Positions 36,526 through 45,710 of a DNA stretch of 64,000 nucleotides are shown here, piece after piece; position 1 is the stretch's first letter; every line of letters starts with the position of its first letter. The translations under genes and the position numbers were made by a program. Origin of the DNA: Candidatus Thioglobus autotrophicus (lineage in GTDB: Bacteria; Pseudomonadota; Gammaproteobacteria; PS1; Pseudothioglobaceae); the NCBI RefSeq assembly GCF_001293165.1, contig NZ_CP010552.1:1302001-1366000 (forward strand), read 5' to 3'. The notes beneath the pieces are model-generated. The model saw nothing but the letters and a program-made list of their open reading frames with translations. It made no database searches and had not been told where the DNA came from.

Positions 36526-36559
36526 TTTTAAATATCAATACCTCTGTCTTCATCTTTGG

Positions 36560-36589
36560 TTGATGATTAGCGTATAAGGGTGTTATAAT
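36560..36589 (+). promoter_or_regulatory. Sigma-70 type promoter of the secreted 110-residue gene
   Basis: TTGATG (36560-36565), 18-bp spacer, TATAAT (36584-36589), with a start about 33 bp upstream of the ATG. An AAGGAT ribosome-binding site lies at 36617-36622. Confidence 0.65.
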
Positions 36590-36629
36590 TTTTATACTAT
36601 TAAGTTTTATAACCAAATAAGGATGAACA

Positions 36630-36962
36630 ATGAATAAATTTATTATGGCCATGGTGCTAACAGTGGTTTCTGTAACTGCTCAGGCAAACTTTGAGTCAGC
36701 ATGGGAGAAAAGTGTTGGCTGGACTATTGAGAATACTAAAACAATTGATAGTTTTGAGCACGAAGACGGAAGATTAGAGTCCGCTTTTCAAGGGTGTGAA
36801 GTTGGAAGAGAGATTAATTTTAGTGATGATACTTATGTTACTTGTACTACTCAGGGATATCATTATGCCTATGCCCCAACTGCAATATTACTTAGCAAGA
36901 ATGGCTCTTATGGAAAGGTTTGGAGAATGATTGTTGATGGAAAGATGTACGGAATAAAATAA
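36630..36962 (+). CDS. Small exported protein of unknown function
   Basis: A 110-residue protein with a clear signal peptide (residues 1-19, cleavage after AQA, giving NFESAWEKS). The mature part of about 90 residues has two cysteines (QGCEV and VTCTT) that could form a disulfide, and ends in a beta-rich GKVWRMIVDGKMYGIK. I do not recognise the family. It has its own promoter and a terminator, so it is a monocistronic unit between the msrAB fusion and the convergent B12 operon. Confidence 0.7.
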   Translation: MNKFIMAMVLTVVSVTAQANFESAWEKSVGWTIENTKTIDSFEHEDGRLESAFQGCEVGREINFSDDTYVTCTTQGYHYAYAPTAILLSKNGSYGKVWRMIVDGKMYGIK

Positions 36963-36990
36963 ATTTCAGTTAATCGTTATCTGAAACAAT

Positions 36991-37026
36991 AAAAGCCTAA
37001 GAGTTTATATTCTTAGGCTTTTTTTT
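36991..37026. terminator. Bidirectional intrinsic terminator
   Basis: AAAAGCCTAAGA (36991-37002), 8-nt loop, TCTTAGGCTTTT (37011-37022) with more T following. Serves the secreted 110-residue gene (plus) and the convergent cobO (minus). Confidence 0.9.
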
Positions 37027-37029
37027 GCA

Positions 37030-37623
37030 TTAAAGGTCAACGCCTTTTTGGGCTTTAATATTAGCTCTAAAAGCGTGCTTGATATCTTTCACTTCACTGA
37101 CTGTATCGGCAATCTCTATTAATCCTTCTGAAGCGGCGCGTCCGGTGATTACCACGTGCTGATTTTTTGGGCGTTTATTTAGTGCATTAAGGATCATTTG
37201 CTCATCTAAGTACTTGTAGCTAATCATATAGGTGAGCTCGTCAAGCACAACCAAATCAATAGATTTATCTTCTAAGTAGCTTTGAGCTTTTTGCCAAGTT
37301 TCAAGCGCCATAGTGGTATCGTATTCTTTATCTTGCGTATCCCAAGTAAAGCCAGTTTTCATAAACACAGTTTGAATATTGGGCTGTTGAGCTAGAAAAG
37401 CATCTTCACCAGTATCTTGCACGCCTTTTAAAAACTTAGCAACTCCTACTTTCATATCGTAGCCGAGTGCTCGACAAATCATCCCTAAAGCCGAAGAAGA
37501 CTTACCTTTGCCGTTGCCAGTAAGGAGTACGATAATACCTTTGTCAATATTAGCCTGCTCTATGCGAGAGTCAATATGCGTTTTTTTGCGCTGCATTCTG
37601 GTTTTGTATTGGTCATCTGACAC
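37030..37623 (-). CDS. cobO: Cob(I)alamin adenosyltransferase (CobA/CobO/BtuR type)
   Basis: A 197-residue cytosolic enzyme transferring the adenosyl group of ATP to corrinoid cobalt. P-loop GNGKGKSS (36-43) in IIVLLTGNGKGKSSSALG, VGVAKFLKG, LVVLDELTYMISY and VVITGRAASEGLIEIADTVSE are the BtuR/CobO signature. It is the last gene of a riboswitch-controlled btuB-btuM-cobO operon, 9 bp after btuM, so it probably serves salvage of imported B12. No de novo cobalamin synthesis genes are present in this window. Confidence 0.95.
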   Translation of the reverse strand: MSDDQYKTRMQRKKTHIDSRIEQANIDKGIIVLLTGNGKGKSSSALGMICRALGYDMKVGVAKFLKGVQDTGEDAFLAQQPNIQTVFMKTGFTWDTQDKEYDTTMALETWQKAQSYLEDKSIDLVVLDELTYMISYKYLDEQMILNALNKRPKNQHVVITGRAASEGLIEIADTVSEVKDIKHAFRANIKAQKGVDL

Positions 37624-37632
37624 CGGTGGTTT

Positions 37633-38214
37633 TTAGCTTTTTTTAGCTGAAAAGTACGGGATAAATGCGTAGCGCTGGTTCAGCGTAAAGACGATTGATA
37701 TAGCAGCCATCCAGAAAAGTACCGGGATAATTTCAGCCACTGACCACTGAGCAATATAGGCAGGGAAATTGCTCCAACCAGTTTTTGCATAAGTCGCAGT
37801 AAAGAAGTAATAGCTTGAAGTGGCCACTAACCATTGGGTGCTCGTTGCCGCAATAACAATCAATGCATTTTTGACTATACTGGTATCAATATTTAAACTA
37901 CTCATGTATTTACCCACCCAGAAAATTCCGTAGTAAGTAAGGGGTAGTACGCTATAAGCAGGGGTGATGCAGTTTGCACTAATACCTTCATGTACAATGG
38001 CGTAGTTATCAATCGCTACAGCGCTGATAATAATCACAAAAGCCGCCCAAAATTTTCGCAAATACACGCCAGCGATAAACAAGGCTGGAATAGTAAAATC
38101 AGGTAAATGCACCAAACTATTTAGCCAATTTGCATGTCCGCGTGTCGCGATCATTAAAAGTACCATGATAAATACAGCGAAAATGGCTTTAGTTTTGTTG
38201 ATTTGATTTGTCAT
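37633..38214 (-). CDS. btuM: BtuM-type cobalamin transporter, solitary ECF S-component-like
   Basis: A 193-residue protein with five to six hydrophobic segments and cytoplasmic positive charges. It resembles BtuM, which in Gram-negative bacteria imports or handles B12 without an ECF module. The key signature is C82 in SANCITPAYSVLPL, matching the cobalt-liganding cysteine (C80 in the Thiobacillus protein, from memory) in the N-x-C-x-TPAY context. Its position between btuB and cobO under a cobalamin riboswitch fits. It would replace BtuCDF, which is not seen here. Family assignment from memory of the motif, plus strong context. Confidence 0.8.
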   Translation of the reverse strand: MTNQINKTKAIFAVFIMVLLMIATRGHANWLNSLVHLPDFTIPALFIAGVYLRKFWAAFVIIISAVAIDNYAIVHEGISANCITPAYSVLPLTYYGIFWVGKYMSSLNIDTSIVKNALIVIAATSTQWLVATSSYYFFTATYAKTGWSNFPAYIAQWSVAEIIPVLFWMAAISIVFTLNQRYAFIPYFSAKKS

Positions 38215-38300
38215 TTAAAATCCTGTTTGTTCAATGTTAATGGTTTTATTATAGTCAATGTTATTCTTAGCAGTCTTAATAAGACAAGGTGGCAAGATGT

Positions 38301-40043
38301 TTAAAACTTATGAGCAATACCAAGAGTGACAGTTCTGCCCAAAGTGTTGTAGCCTTTGGCCATTTCATATTGTTTATCTAAGGCATTATTCAAGCTTACT
38401 GAAATACTGATTTGTTTATTGTAGTCATAATCGGTAAATAAATTAAGTAGCCCATAGCCACCCAACTTATCATTATTGGTATGTGCATCTTTATCCCAAG
38501 CCCAAGACTTTCCTGTTAGATTAATTCGGTGACTATATTGTCCTTGTGTTTTTGTAGCTGTGATACTGCCAGTATGATTTGGCCTTCTACCTTTTTGTAA
38601 ATTGGTGGATTCGCTGACAGCAGTGTTATAGTCGTAATTTGTCTTGAGATCCCAGCCTAATACATTAGCCTTTGCATCCAGCTCAATACCTTTGATATTA
38701 ACCGTACCTTCATTGGTATACCCTGTTGCACTCCATTTAAAAGCATCCGTTACTTTACTTTTATAAAATTTTGCTAACACAGACCAAGTATGATAATTTT
38801 TGCTAATGCCAAGCTCAATATTTTTTGAATGCTCTGGATTTAATTCTGTTTTACCATGCTCAATGTTTAGATTGTTTTGGTAGTGATCAGGTAGATTGGT
38901 CGCCTTGCCAAAAGACGCAGCGATTCTTGCATTATTATCTATATTTTTAGCCCAATTGATATTATAAGTGTTGTGCTTGCTAAATTTATCATGGTCAACT
39001 ACTCTAGCACCAAGTGATAATTCATTGTGGTTAACAACACCTTGCCATTGTGAAAATAAATCAGTGTGTTTGATTTGCTTGGCATTATCAACATCTTTAT
39101 CGGTAGTTTGTGAAGCGCCTAATGATAGCTTGGCATTATTTAGTGTATATTCGTTAACAATGGATAATGTTTCTAATTTGTATTGAGCTTCACGACGCTG
39201 TGTTTTTTGCCTCATGATGTCAAATTTGGTATTAAGCATCTTGTTAAACTGATGATTAACTTCAATATTAAATTGGGTTAAGTTGTTGTCTGGTTTTGGT
39301 GCGCTCCATGAGTCATCGTATTCGATATCGGCTTTGGTATTTAAAATATTCAGCTTAGCAGTGGTTGCATCAGAAAGAGTTCCGCCAATATTTAGGCTGC
39401 CTGAGGTTCTGTCTATAGGGTCTAAGTCGCCGTTACTGGTTGCGTCAATACCATCTGTATGATACTTGCTAAGTGTATAGTGAGCATAATTCCCGTTGTT
39501 GTTAGCACTAGAGCTTACTGATATTTTTTGAGTATTGTGAGTGCCGTAAGAGAACCTGGCTTCGCTCTGTACGCCTGGCTCAGACTCTTTATTGGTAAAA
39601 ACATGAATCACGCCACCAATAGCACCAGGGCCGTAGAGTGATGAAAAAGGCCCTTTAATGATTTCGATGCGTTCAATTTGCTCTAGTGGTACTACATCAA
39701 AATTGGGCTGAGTTGCACTGATAGAGACAACACTACCATCAACCAATAATAAAGTGTGATTTGCTTCATTGCCTCGAATGCGAAGTGCTGTTAGATTTCC
39801 CTGCCCACCTTCAAAGGTGATGCCACCAATGGTTGCCAATAGTTCAGTAAATGTATGAGAGCCTGTTTTTAAAATATCAGCTTTATTTAGTTGAATGGTT
39901 GAAGCAATAGAGCCGATAACTGGAGATTCGGTTCGATATTCCGTATTTAGGTAAATAGGAATAGGGCCTAACACTGCGTTGGTTGTGGTGGTAAATGTGA
40001 GTGCTGATATTGCAGCGACTAACGAGAGTTGCTTGAGTTTCAT
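38301..40043 (-). CDS. btuB: TonB-dependent outer membrane receptor, probable vitamin B12 receptor
   Basis: A 580-residue protein: signal peptide (1-23, TTTTNA), plug domain (about 45-150) with LRIRGNEANHTLLLVDG and the IEIIKGPFSSLYGPGAIGGVIHV block, then a beta barrel ending in LGIAHKF with the terminal phenylalanine of outer membrane proteins. Length is close to E. coli BtuB (about 614). The cobalamin riboswitch in the leader and linkage to btuM and cobO identify the ligand as a corrinoid. No tonB/exbBD in the window. Confidence 0.9.
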   Translation of the reverse strand: MKLKQLSLVAAISALTFTTTTNAVLGPIPIYLNTEYRTESPVIGSIASTIQLNKADILKTGSHTFTELLATIGGITFEGGQGNLTALRIRGNEANHTLLLVDGSVVSISATQPNFDVVPLEQIERIEIIKGPFSSLYGPGAIGGVIHVFTNKESEPGVQSEARFSYGTHNTQKISVSSSANNNGNYAHYTLSKYHTDGIDATSNGDLDPIDRTSGSLNIGGTLSDATTAKLNILNTKADIEYDDSWSAPKPDNNLTQFNIEVNHQFNKMLNTKFDIMRQKTQRREAQYKLETLSIVNEYTLNNAKLSLGASQTTDKDVDNAKQIKHTDLFSQWQGVVNHNELSLGARVVDHDKFSKHNTYNINWAKNIDNNARIAASFGKATNLPDHYQNNLNIEHGKTELNPEHSKNIELGISKNYHTWSVLAKFYKSKVTDAFKWSATGYTNEGTVNIKGIELDAKANVLGWDLKTNYDYNTAVSESTNLQKGRRPNHTGSITATKTQGQYSHRINLTGKSWAWDKDAHTNNDKLGGYGLLNLFTDYDYNKQISISVSLNNALDKQYEMAKGYNTLGRTVTLGIAHKF

Positions 40044-40080
40044 GATGATTATCCTTCGTAAAATTTAAATGACTAAATTA

Positions 40081-40198
40081 TGTGTCGGACTGATTTCTGA
40101 TTAGAAAAATACCGTTGCGAGGACAGCGTAGGATTTTCACCTACTTCCATAATTAAGCTGGTAAATTATAATCAGTTTTTTAAGCTGGGTTTCAAGTA
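40081..40198 (-). promoter_or_regulatory. Cobalamin riboswitch (btuB leader)
   Basis: The minus strand of the btuB leader contains GGAAGTAGGTGAAAATCC, TACGCTGTCCTCGCAACGGT and CAGTCCGACACA in order. These match the adenosylcobalamin aptamer core (GGTGxAAATCC, GCTGxCCCGCAACTGT and the 3' AGTCxGxxAC block of the B12 box), with substitutions CUCGC for CCCGC. It lies 40 bases upstream of the btuB ATG, so sequestration of the start region is more likely than long-range termination. Confidence 0.88.
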
Positions 40199-40253
40199 AA
40201 AAATTGATTAATATTAACGTAAAATAAATTGAAACTTTTTAGGGAAATCATCA

Positions 40254-41333
40254 ATGAGCGAAATATACAATTTTAGCGCCGGTCCAGCTATGCTGCCAAA
40301 GCCAGTATTGCGCCAAATGCAAGAAGAACTTGTAGAGTACGGCAATGCTAAAGCTTCGGTGATGGAAATTTCTCATCGTGGTGTTGATTTTACGGCTTTG
40401 GCGCAAAAAGCTGAGCAAGACTTGCGCGAGCTGATGAATATTCCTAATAACTATAAAGTGTTGTTTTTACAAGGCGGTGCATCGGCTCAATTTTCCATGG
40501 TGCCGATTAATTTGTTGCGTGGGAAGACTAAGGCGAACTATGCCAATACAGGCCACTGGTCAGTTAAAGCAATTGCTGAGGCTAGGCGCTATGCAGAGGT
40601 TAATATTTGTACAGATAGTACGGCTAATAATTTTACCGATATTGAAGATTTTTCTGATTGGCAGATTGATGAACAAGCGGCATATTTGCATTACACGCCG
40701 AATGAAACCATTGCAGGCCTAGAGTTTGATTATGTGCCAGAAGTCGATATGCCACTTGTGGCTGATATGTCGTCAGCTATTTTGTCACGCGAAATTGATG
40801 TATCAAAATTTGGTGTAATTTATGCTGGCGCGCAAAAAAATATTGGCATTTCAGGCTTGACAATTGTTATTGTGCGTGAGGATTTAATTGGTGATGTGGT
40901 TGCTAAGCAGCCAGTATTGTTTGATTACGCAACACAAGCTAACAATGATTCTATGTACAACACCCCTGCAACTTATCCTTGGTATGTAGCGGGGCGCGTA
41001 TTTGAATGGCTAAAGGATCAAGGTGGAATAGGTGCTATAGAGGCGATTAACAAGCGTAAGGCGCAAAAGCTTTATCAAGCAATTGACGCATCTGGTTTTT
41101 ATTCAAACCCGGTTAATCCGAAGTATCGCTCATGGATGAATGTACCCTTTATTTTGGCAGATGACAGTCTTAATCAACTATTCTTAGAAAAGTCTTATAA
41201 TGCTAACTTATTAACCTTAAAAGGGCATAAGTCTGTGGGCGGTATGCGTGCTAGTATTTACAATGCCATGCCTGAGAGTGGCGTGGATACATTAATTGAA
41301 TTTATGACAGATTTTGAGAAGCAATATGGGTAA
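40254..41333 (+). CDS. serC: Phosphoserine aminotransferase
   Basis: A 359-residue class V PLP aminotransferase: YNFSAGPAMLPKPVL at the N-terminus, FLQGGASAQF (71-80), and the PLP lysine K195 in YAGAQKNIGISG. Converts 3-phosphohydroxypyruvate to phosphoserine and also acts in B6 synthesis with pdxJ (58413). It starts a serC-pheA-hisC-tyrA-aroA operon and overlaps pheA by 8 bp. Confidence 0.97.
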   Translation: MSEIYNFSAGPAMLPKPVLRQMQEELVEYGNAKASVMEISHRGVDFTALAQKAEQDLRELMNIPNNYKVLFLQGGASAQFSMVPINLLRGKTKANYANTGHWSVKAIAEARRYAEVNICTDSTANNFTDIEDFSDWQIDEQAAYLHYTPNETIAGLEFDYVPEVDMPLVADMSSAILSREIDVSKFGVIYAGAQKNIGISGLTIVIVREDLIGDVVAKQPVLFDYATQANNDSMYNTPATYPWYVAGRVFEWLKDQGGIGAIEAINKRKAQKLYQAIDASGFYSNPVNPKYRSWMNVPFILADDSLNQLFLEKSYNANLLTLKGHKSVGGMRASIYNAMPESGVDTLIEFMTDFEKQYG

Positions 41334-42405
41334 AAAAACACTGGCAGAATTAAGAGTAGAGATTGATGCACTAGATAAAAAAGTGCAATCACTTATTGGC
41401 GAGCGTGCACAGCTAGCTTCGGATGTGGCAGAAGTTAAAAAAGCAGCAGATGATAATAGCGTGTTTTATCGCCCCGAACGTGAAGCTCAAGTATTGCGTT
41501 CTATTATCGAGCGTAACGATAATCTGCTTAAAGACAAGGATATGGCGCACATTTTTCGTGAAATTATGTCAGCCTGCTTAGCATTGGAACAGCCACTAAA
41601 TATTGCTTATTTAGGCCCTGAAGGTACCTTCACCCAAGAAGCAGCTTTGAAGCATTTTGGCCATGCGGTTTCTACGCTTGATTGTGGCAGTATTGATGAG
41701 ATCTTCCATCAGGTGGAAAAGGGTAATGCGCATTACGGTGTTGTGCCTATCGAAAACTCATCTAATGGTGTGATTGGTGGTACAGTTGATATGCTTTATT
41801 CGCAAGATCTTAAGATTTGTGGCGAGGTAGAGATTTCAATTCAGCATCAACTTATGAGTGCTGATCAATCTGTTGAGATTAAAACCATCTATGCGCATCA
41901 GCAAGCACTTGATCAGTGTCAACGCTGGCTAGCAAATCATTACCCCAATGCGCAATTAAAAGCGGTTGCTTCCAATGCATTGGCTGCTCGACTGGTTAAA
42001 GACGAAGTCGGTGCTGCCGCAATTGCATCAGAAGCTGCACTAGGCCTGTATGATCTAGAGCGAGTGGCTAAAAATATTGAAGACAAAACCGGCAATACCA
42101 CTAGATTTTTAATACTTGGCAAGGAATCTATCGAGCCTTCGGGTGATGATAAAACCTCTATTTTGGTGGTTACTAAGCATGAGTCGGGTGCATTATTTGA
42201 TTTGTTAGAGCCATTTAAAGAGCAAGGAATTAACATGATGCAGCTAGCGCGGCACCCTATTCCTGGGGTGAAGTGGGAATATTTGTTCTTGATTGATATC
42301 GAAGGCCATCAAGAAGATGATAAGGTAAAAGTTGCTTTGGCAGAAATTGAAAAAAGAGTGCTTAAGGTTGACGTTTTAGGCTCTTACCCTGTTGCTGTAT
42401 TGTGA
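41326..42405 (+). CDS. pheA: Bifunctional chorismate mutase/prephenate dehydratase
   Basis: A 359-residue enzyme: AroQ-type chorismate mutase (1-85, LRVEIDALDKKVQSLIGERAQLA, YRPEREAQVL), prephenate dehydratase (about 95-270, IAYLGPEGTFTQEAA, VPIENSSNGVIGGTVD, NTTRFLIL), and C-terminal ACT domain (about 285-359, KTSILVVTKHESGALFDLL) for phenylalanine feedback. I chose the ATG at 41326; an earlier in-frame ATG at 41314 adds four residues and lies deeper in serC. Confidence 0.96.
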   Translation: MGKKTLAELRVEIDALDKKVQSLIGERAQLASDVAEVKKAADDNSVFYRPEREAQVLRSIIERNDNLLKDKDMAHIFREIMSACLALEQPLNIAYLGPEGTFTQEAALKHFGHAVSTLDCGSIDEIFHQVEKGNAHYGVVPIENSSNGVIGGTVDMLYSQDLKICGEVEISIQHQLMSADQSVEIKTIYAHQQALDQCQRWLANHYPNAQLKAVASNALAARLVKDEVGAAAIASEAALGLYDLERVAKNIEDKTGNTTRFLILGKESIEPSGDDKTSILVVTKHESGALFDLLEPFKEQGINMMQLARHPIPGVKWEYLFLIDIEGHQEDDKVKVALAEIEKRVLKVDVLGSYPVAVL

Positions 42406-43466
42406 GTGTTTGTGATACTGTCAAGGGCTTAAGCCCTTATCAAGGCGGTAAGCCAATTAGTGAATTGCAGCGTGAATTTGGGCTTAAGTGTGTGGTTAAA
42501 CTCGCCAGTAATGAAAATCCATTAGGCATCGGTCAAAAGACTCTTGAGGCTATGCAACAAGCGGTGAGTGAAGTGGATCGTTATCCAGATGGTAATGGTT
42601 TTGAGCTTAAACAAGCAATCAGTAAGTATCTCGATGTCACAACCGATATGATTACGCTAGGTAATGGTTCTAATGATATTTTGGAATTAATTGCTAAAGC
42701 GCATGTGTGTGCCAAGGATGATGAGGTGATTTTTTCGCAGTATGCTTTTGTGGTCTATCCATTAGCAACTCAAGCTTTAGGCGCGACAGCGGTTGTCACT
42801 CAGGCGAAAAACTTTGGTCATGATTTAGAAGCTATGTTGCTCGCTATTACAGACCGTACTAAGCTGATTTTTATTGCTAATCCTAATAATCCAACCGGCA
42901 CTTTGCTGACTGATGAAGCACTACATGGTTTTTTATCGCGCGTGCCAAATTCTATTGCGGTGGTGTTGGATCAGGCCTATGTTGAATATTTAGATACAGC
43001 AGGTGTTGCTATTGGCTGGCTTAAAGAGTTTGATAATTTAATCATCACCCGAACTTTTTCTAAAGCTTATGGTTTGGCGGGTTTACGAGTTGGTTACTCT
43101 ATATCAAGTGGCAAAATTGCCGATTATTTAAATCGTATTCGCCAGCCTTTTAACGTCAATCATGTCGCGCAAGTAGCGGCCGTTGCCGCTTTGGATGATC
43201 AATCTCATTTAGTGCGCTCTGTGATCGCCAACAGGAATGGACTTAAACAGCTTCAAGAGGGGTTTGATAAGTTAGGCTTATCTTACATTCCTTCGTCAGC
43301 CAACTTTATCGCGGTTCAGGTTAAAGATGCGCCAAAACTTTATCAGCAATTATTAGAACTCGGGTTTATTGTGCGCCCCGTTGAGATGAAAAATTATTTA
43401 AGAGTGTCGGTCGGCACATCTCGAGAAATTTCAGATTTTTTAGAGGCACTTAAATCGTTATTATGA
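42402..43466 (+). CDS. hisC: Histidinol-phosphate aminotransferase (HisC2-type)
   Basis: A 354-residue class II aminotransferase starting at GTG (GTGA overlap with pheA). KLASNENPLG (33-42), NPNNPTGT (160-167) and the PLP lysine K221 in RTFSKAYGLAGLRVGY. Its place between pheA and tyrA suggests it acts as the aromatic aminotransferase in addition to, or instead of, histidine synthesis; no his genes lie here. Confidence 0.93.
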   Translation: MSVCDTVKGLSPYQGGKPISELQREFGLKCVVKLASNENPLGIGQKTLEAMQQAVSEVDRYPDGNGFELKQAISKYLDVTTDMITLGNGSNDILELIAKAHVCAKDDEVIFSQYAFVVYPLATQALGATAVVTQAKNFGHDLEAMLLAITDRTKLIFIANPNNPTGTLLTDEALHGFLSRVPNSIAVVLDQAYVEYLDTAGVAIGWLKEFDNLIITRTFSKAYGLAGLRVGYSISSGKIADYLNRIRQPFNVNHVAQVAAVAALDDQSHLVRSVIANRNGLKQLQEGFDKLGLSYIPSSANFIAVQVKDAPKLYQQLLELGFIVRPVEMKNYLRVSVGTSREISDFLEALKSLL

Positions 43467-44317
43467 TGAATAAAATTTGTATTATTGGTGTTGGGCTTAT
43501 CGGTGGATCGTTTGCTGCAGGTTTAAAAAAAGTCAACAAAGTTAAAACTATTGTAGGCTTTGGTCGAGATGAAGCTAACCTTGCTAAAGCAAAATCCTTA
43601 GGGGTTATTGATGAATACACACTCGATATTTCCCAGGCACTTAAGGGTGCTGATTTAGTATTGATCGCTACTCCAGTTAATAGTTTTAAAGCCATACTAG
43701 AAATGATCAAACCGCATATCACTGAGCGAATGATTATCTCGGATGTGGGTAGTACCAAGGGCAGTGTTATTCAAATTGCCAAGCAAGTATTTGGCCATAT
43801 GCCGGAGCATTTTATTCCTGCTCATCCGATTGCCGGTAAAGAAAAAAGTGGGGTTGGTGCAGCTGATGCGAACCTGTTTAACCATAAGCGTGTCATTATT
43901 ACACCAGAGAAAAATGCCGATACTCAGTCTGTTGTCGCTGTGAGCGATTTGTGGGAGAGTGTGGGCGCAAAAATAGAGATTATGAATGAAACTAAGCACG
44001 ATGATTTGTTAGCCATGACATCACACTTGCCACATATGCTGGCTTTTTCACTGATGGATTATTTAATCTCTAGCAATCCACAAGCGTGTAAATACGCAGC
44101 AGGTGGCTTTAAAGATTTTTCTCGTATCGCTTCATCTGATTCCATTATGTGGCGCGATATTTGCATTAATAACCCCGATCAAATTATCAAGCATATTGAG
44201 GGTTATCAGCAAAGTTTAGATAAAATCGCCAATTTAATTAAAACCCAACAATCAGAAGCGTTGGAGCAAGTATTTCATGAGGCAAAGTCTGCTAGAGATA
44301 GCTGGTTAAAGGATTAA
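43463..44317 (+). CDS. tyrA: Prephenate dehydrogenase TyrA
   Basis: A 284-residue NAD-dependent enzyme without a chorismate mutase domain. MMNKICIIGVGLIGGSFAAGLKK is the Rossmann motif; ADLVLIATPVNSF, ISDVGSTKGSV and HPIAGKEKSGVGAA follow; ATSHLPHMLAF holds the catalytic histidine region. Overlaps hisC by 4 bp and is 20 bp from aroA. Makes 4-hydroxyphenylpyruvate for tyrosine. Confidence 0.96.
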   Translation: MMNKICIIGVGLIGGSFAAGLKKVNKVKTIVGFGRDEANLAKAKSLGVIDEYTLDISQALKGADLVLIATPVNSFKAILEMIKPHITERMIISDVGSTKGSVIQIAKQVFGHMPEHFIPAHPIAGKEKSGVGAADANLFNHKRVIITPEKNADTQSVVAVSDLWESVGAKIEIMNETKHDDLLAMTSHLPHMLAFSLMDYLISSNPQACKYAAGGFKDFSRIASSDSIMWRDICINNPDQIIKHIEGYQQSLDKIANLIKTQQSEALEQVFHEAKSARDSWLKD

Positions 44318-44337
44318 AGGATCCATAAAATAAAATT

Positions 44338-45639
44338 ATGAGTAAGTTTATTGCAAGTCCTGCCAATAGTTTGTCAGGCAATTTAAAAGTTCCTGGAGAC
44401 AAGTCTATCTCTCATCGCTCCATTATGTTGGGCTCTTTAAGTAATGGCATAACCAAGGTCTCGGGTTTTTTAGAAGGTGAAGATGCACTCTCAACCCTGA
44501 AAGCCTTTCAAGCTATGGGGGTCAAAATTGAGCGTGAGGGCGATAACGTTACCATTCATGGTGTTGGTATCAATGGCTTAAAAAAGCCAGAAAAAGCACT
44601 TGATTTAGGCAACTCAGGCACCTCTATACGTTTAATGTCAGGCATTCTTGCCGCTCAAGCATTTGATTGTGAATTGGTGGGTGATGAGTCATTATCAAAA
44701 CGCCCAATGGGGCGAGTGATTAACCCTTTAAAAGAAATGGGTGCGGTAATTGAAAGCAATGACGGCAAGCCACCTCTAAAAATTACCGGCGGGCAAAATC
44801 TCAAAGGCATTCAGTATGATTTGCCAGTAGCATCGGCACAGGTAAAGTCATGTGTGTTATTGGCAGGTTTGTACGCTAATGGCGATACTTGTGTGACTGA
44901 GCCAGCACCAACACGCGACCACACTGAGCGCATGCTTAAAGGCTTAGGTTATGAGGTGCGTGTAAATGATAATAAAATGTGCTTAACGGGCGGTGGCGAA
45001 TTAACCGCCACGCAAATTCAAGTGCCGAGTGATATATCATCAAGTGCTTTTTTCATGGTGGCAGCAGCAATTTCGCCAAAAGCAGACATTACTTTGCTAG
45101 GGGTAAATATCAACCCAACTCGAACCGGCGTTATCGATATTTTAAAGCTCATGGGCGCAAATCTTACTCTGGCAAATGAGCGAGAAATTGGTGGTGAACT
45201 ATTAGCTGATATTCGTATTCAATCATCCAAGCTAAAAGGAATTCAAATTCCAGAATCGTTAGTGCCCCTTGCGATTGATGAATTCCCAGCTGTGTTTATT
45301 GCCGCTAGTTGTGCAACTGGAGAAACCATTTTAACTGGTGCAAAAGAGCTAAGAGTTAAAGAATCAGATCGCATTCAAGTCATGGCTGATGGGCTAAGTA
45401 TTCTAGGTATTGAAAACCAAGTGCTTGAAGATGGTATTAAAATCCAAGGTGGTTCGTTTAAAAAGCCAACAGGTATTATTGAGTCACACCACGATCATCG
45501 TATTTCTATGTCATTCGCCGTGGCTTCTTTAAGATGTAACTACCCGATTGAAATTAATGGCGTAGATAATGTAATGACTTCATTTCCAAATTTTGTTAAT
45601 TTGTCTAATACTGCAGGCATGGCTATTACTGAGATTTGA
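44338..45639 (+). CDS. aroA: 3-phosphoshikimate 1-carboxyvinyltransferase (EPSP synthase)
   Basis: A 433-residue shikimate-pathway enzyme. LKVPGDKSISHRSIMLGSL (16-34), LDLGNSGTSIRLMSG (about 83-97), SKRPMGRVINPL, and EIQKEKESDRI-type block LRVKESDRIQVMADGL are present. The presence of GNSGTS rather than GNAGTA plus RPMGRV suggests the class II form. Last gene of the operon, followed by a terminator, not by cmk-rpsA-ihfB as in enterobacteria. Confidence 0.96.
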   Translation: MSKFIASPANSLSGNLKVPGDKSISHRSIMLGSLSNGITKVSGFLEGEDALSTLKAFQAMGVKIEREGDNVTIHGVGINGLKKPEKALDLGNSGTSIRLMSGILAAQAFDCELVGDESLSKRPMGRVINPLKEMGAVIESNDGKPPLKITGGQNLKGIQYDLPVASAQVKSCVLLAGLYANGDTCVTEPAPTRDHTERMLKGLGYEVRVNDNKMCLTGGGELTATQIQVPSDISSSAFFMVAAAISPKADITLLGVNINPTRTGVIDILKLMGANLTLANEREIGGELLADIRIQSSKLKGIQIPESLVPLAIDEFPAVFIAASCATGETILTGAKELRVKESDRIQVMADGLSILGIENQVLEDGIKIQGGSFKKPTGIIESHHDHRISMSFAVASLRCNYPIEINGVDNVMTSFPNFVNLSNTAGMAITEI

Positions 45640-45660
45640 AGTTTGACAAAAAATTCAATA

Positions 45661-45688
45661 AAAAAGGCGCTCAATGAGCGCCTTTTTT
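45661..45688. terminator. Bidirectional intrinsic terminator
   Basis: GGCGCTC (45666-45672), 3-nt loop, GAGCGCC (45676-45682), flanked by AAAAA and TTTTTT. Separates aroA (plus) from the convergent DsrC-like gene (minus). Confidence 0.95.
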
Positions 45689-45710
45689 ATTGGGTTAAAA
45701 AGCTGTGTGC

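Noticed and set aside
40204-40217. FNR-like box TTGATTAATATTAA upstream of serC and btuB
   Set aside because: One half-site is imperfect and the area is very AT-rich; it does not sit at a convincing distance from a -10 of either gene.
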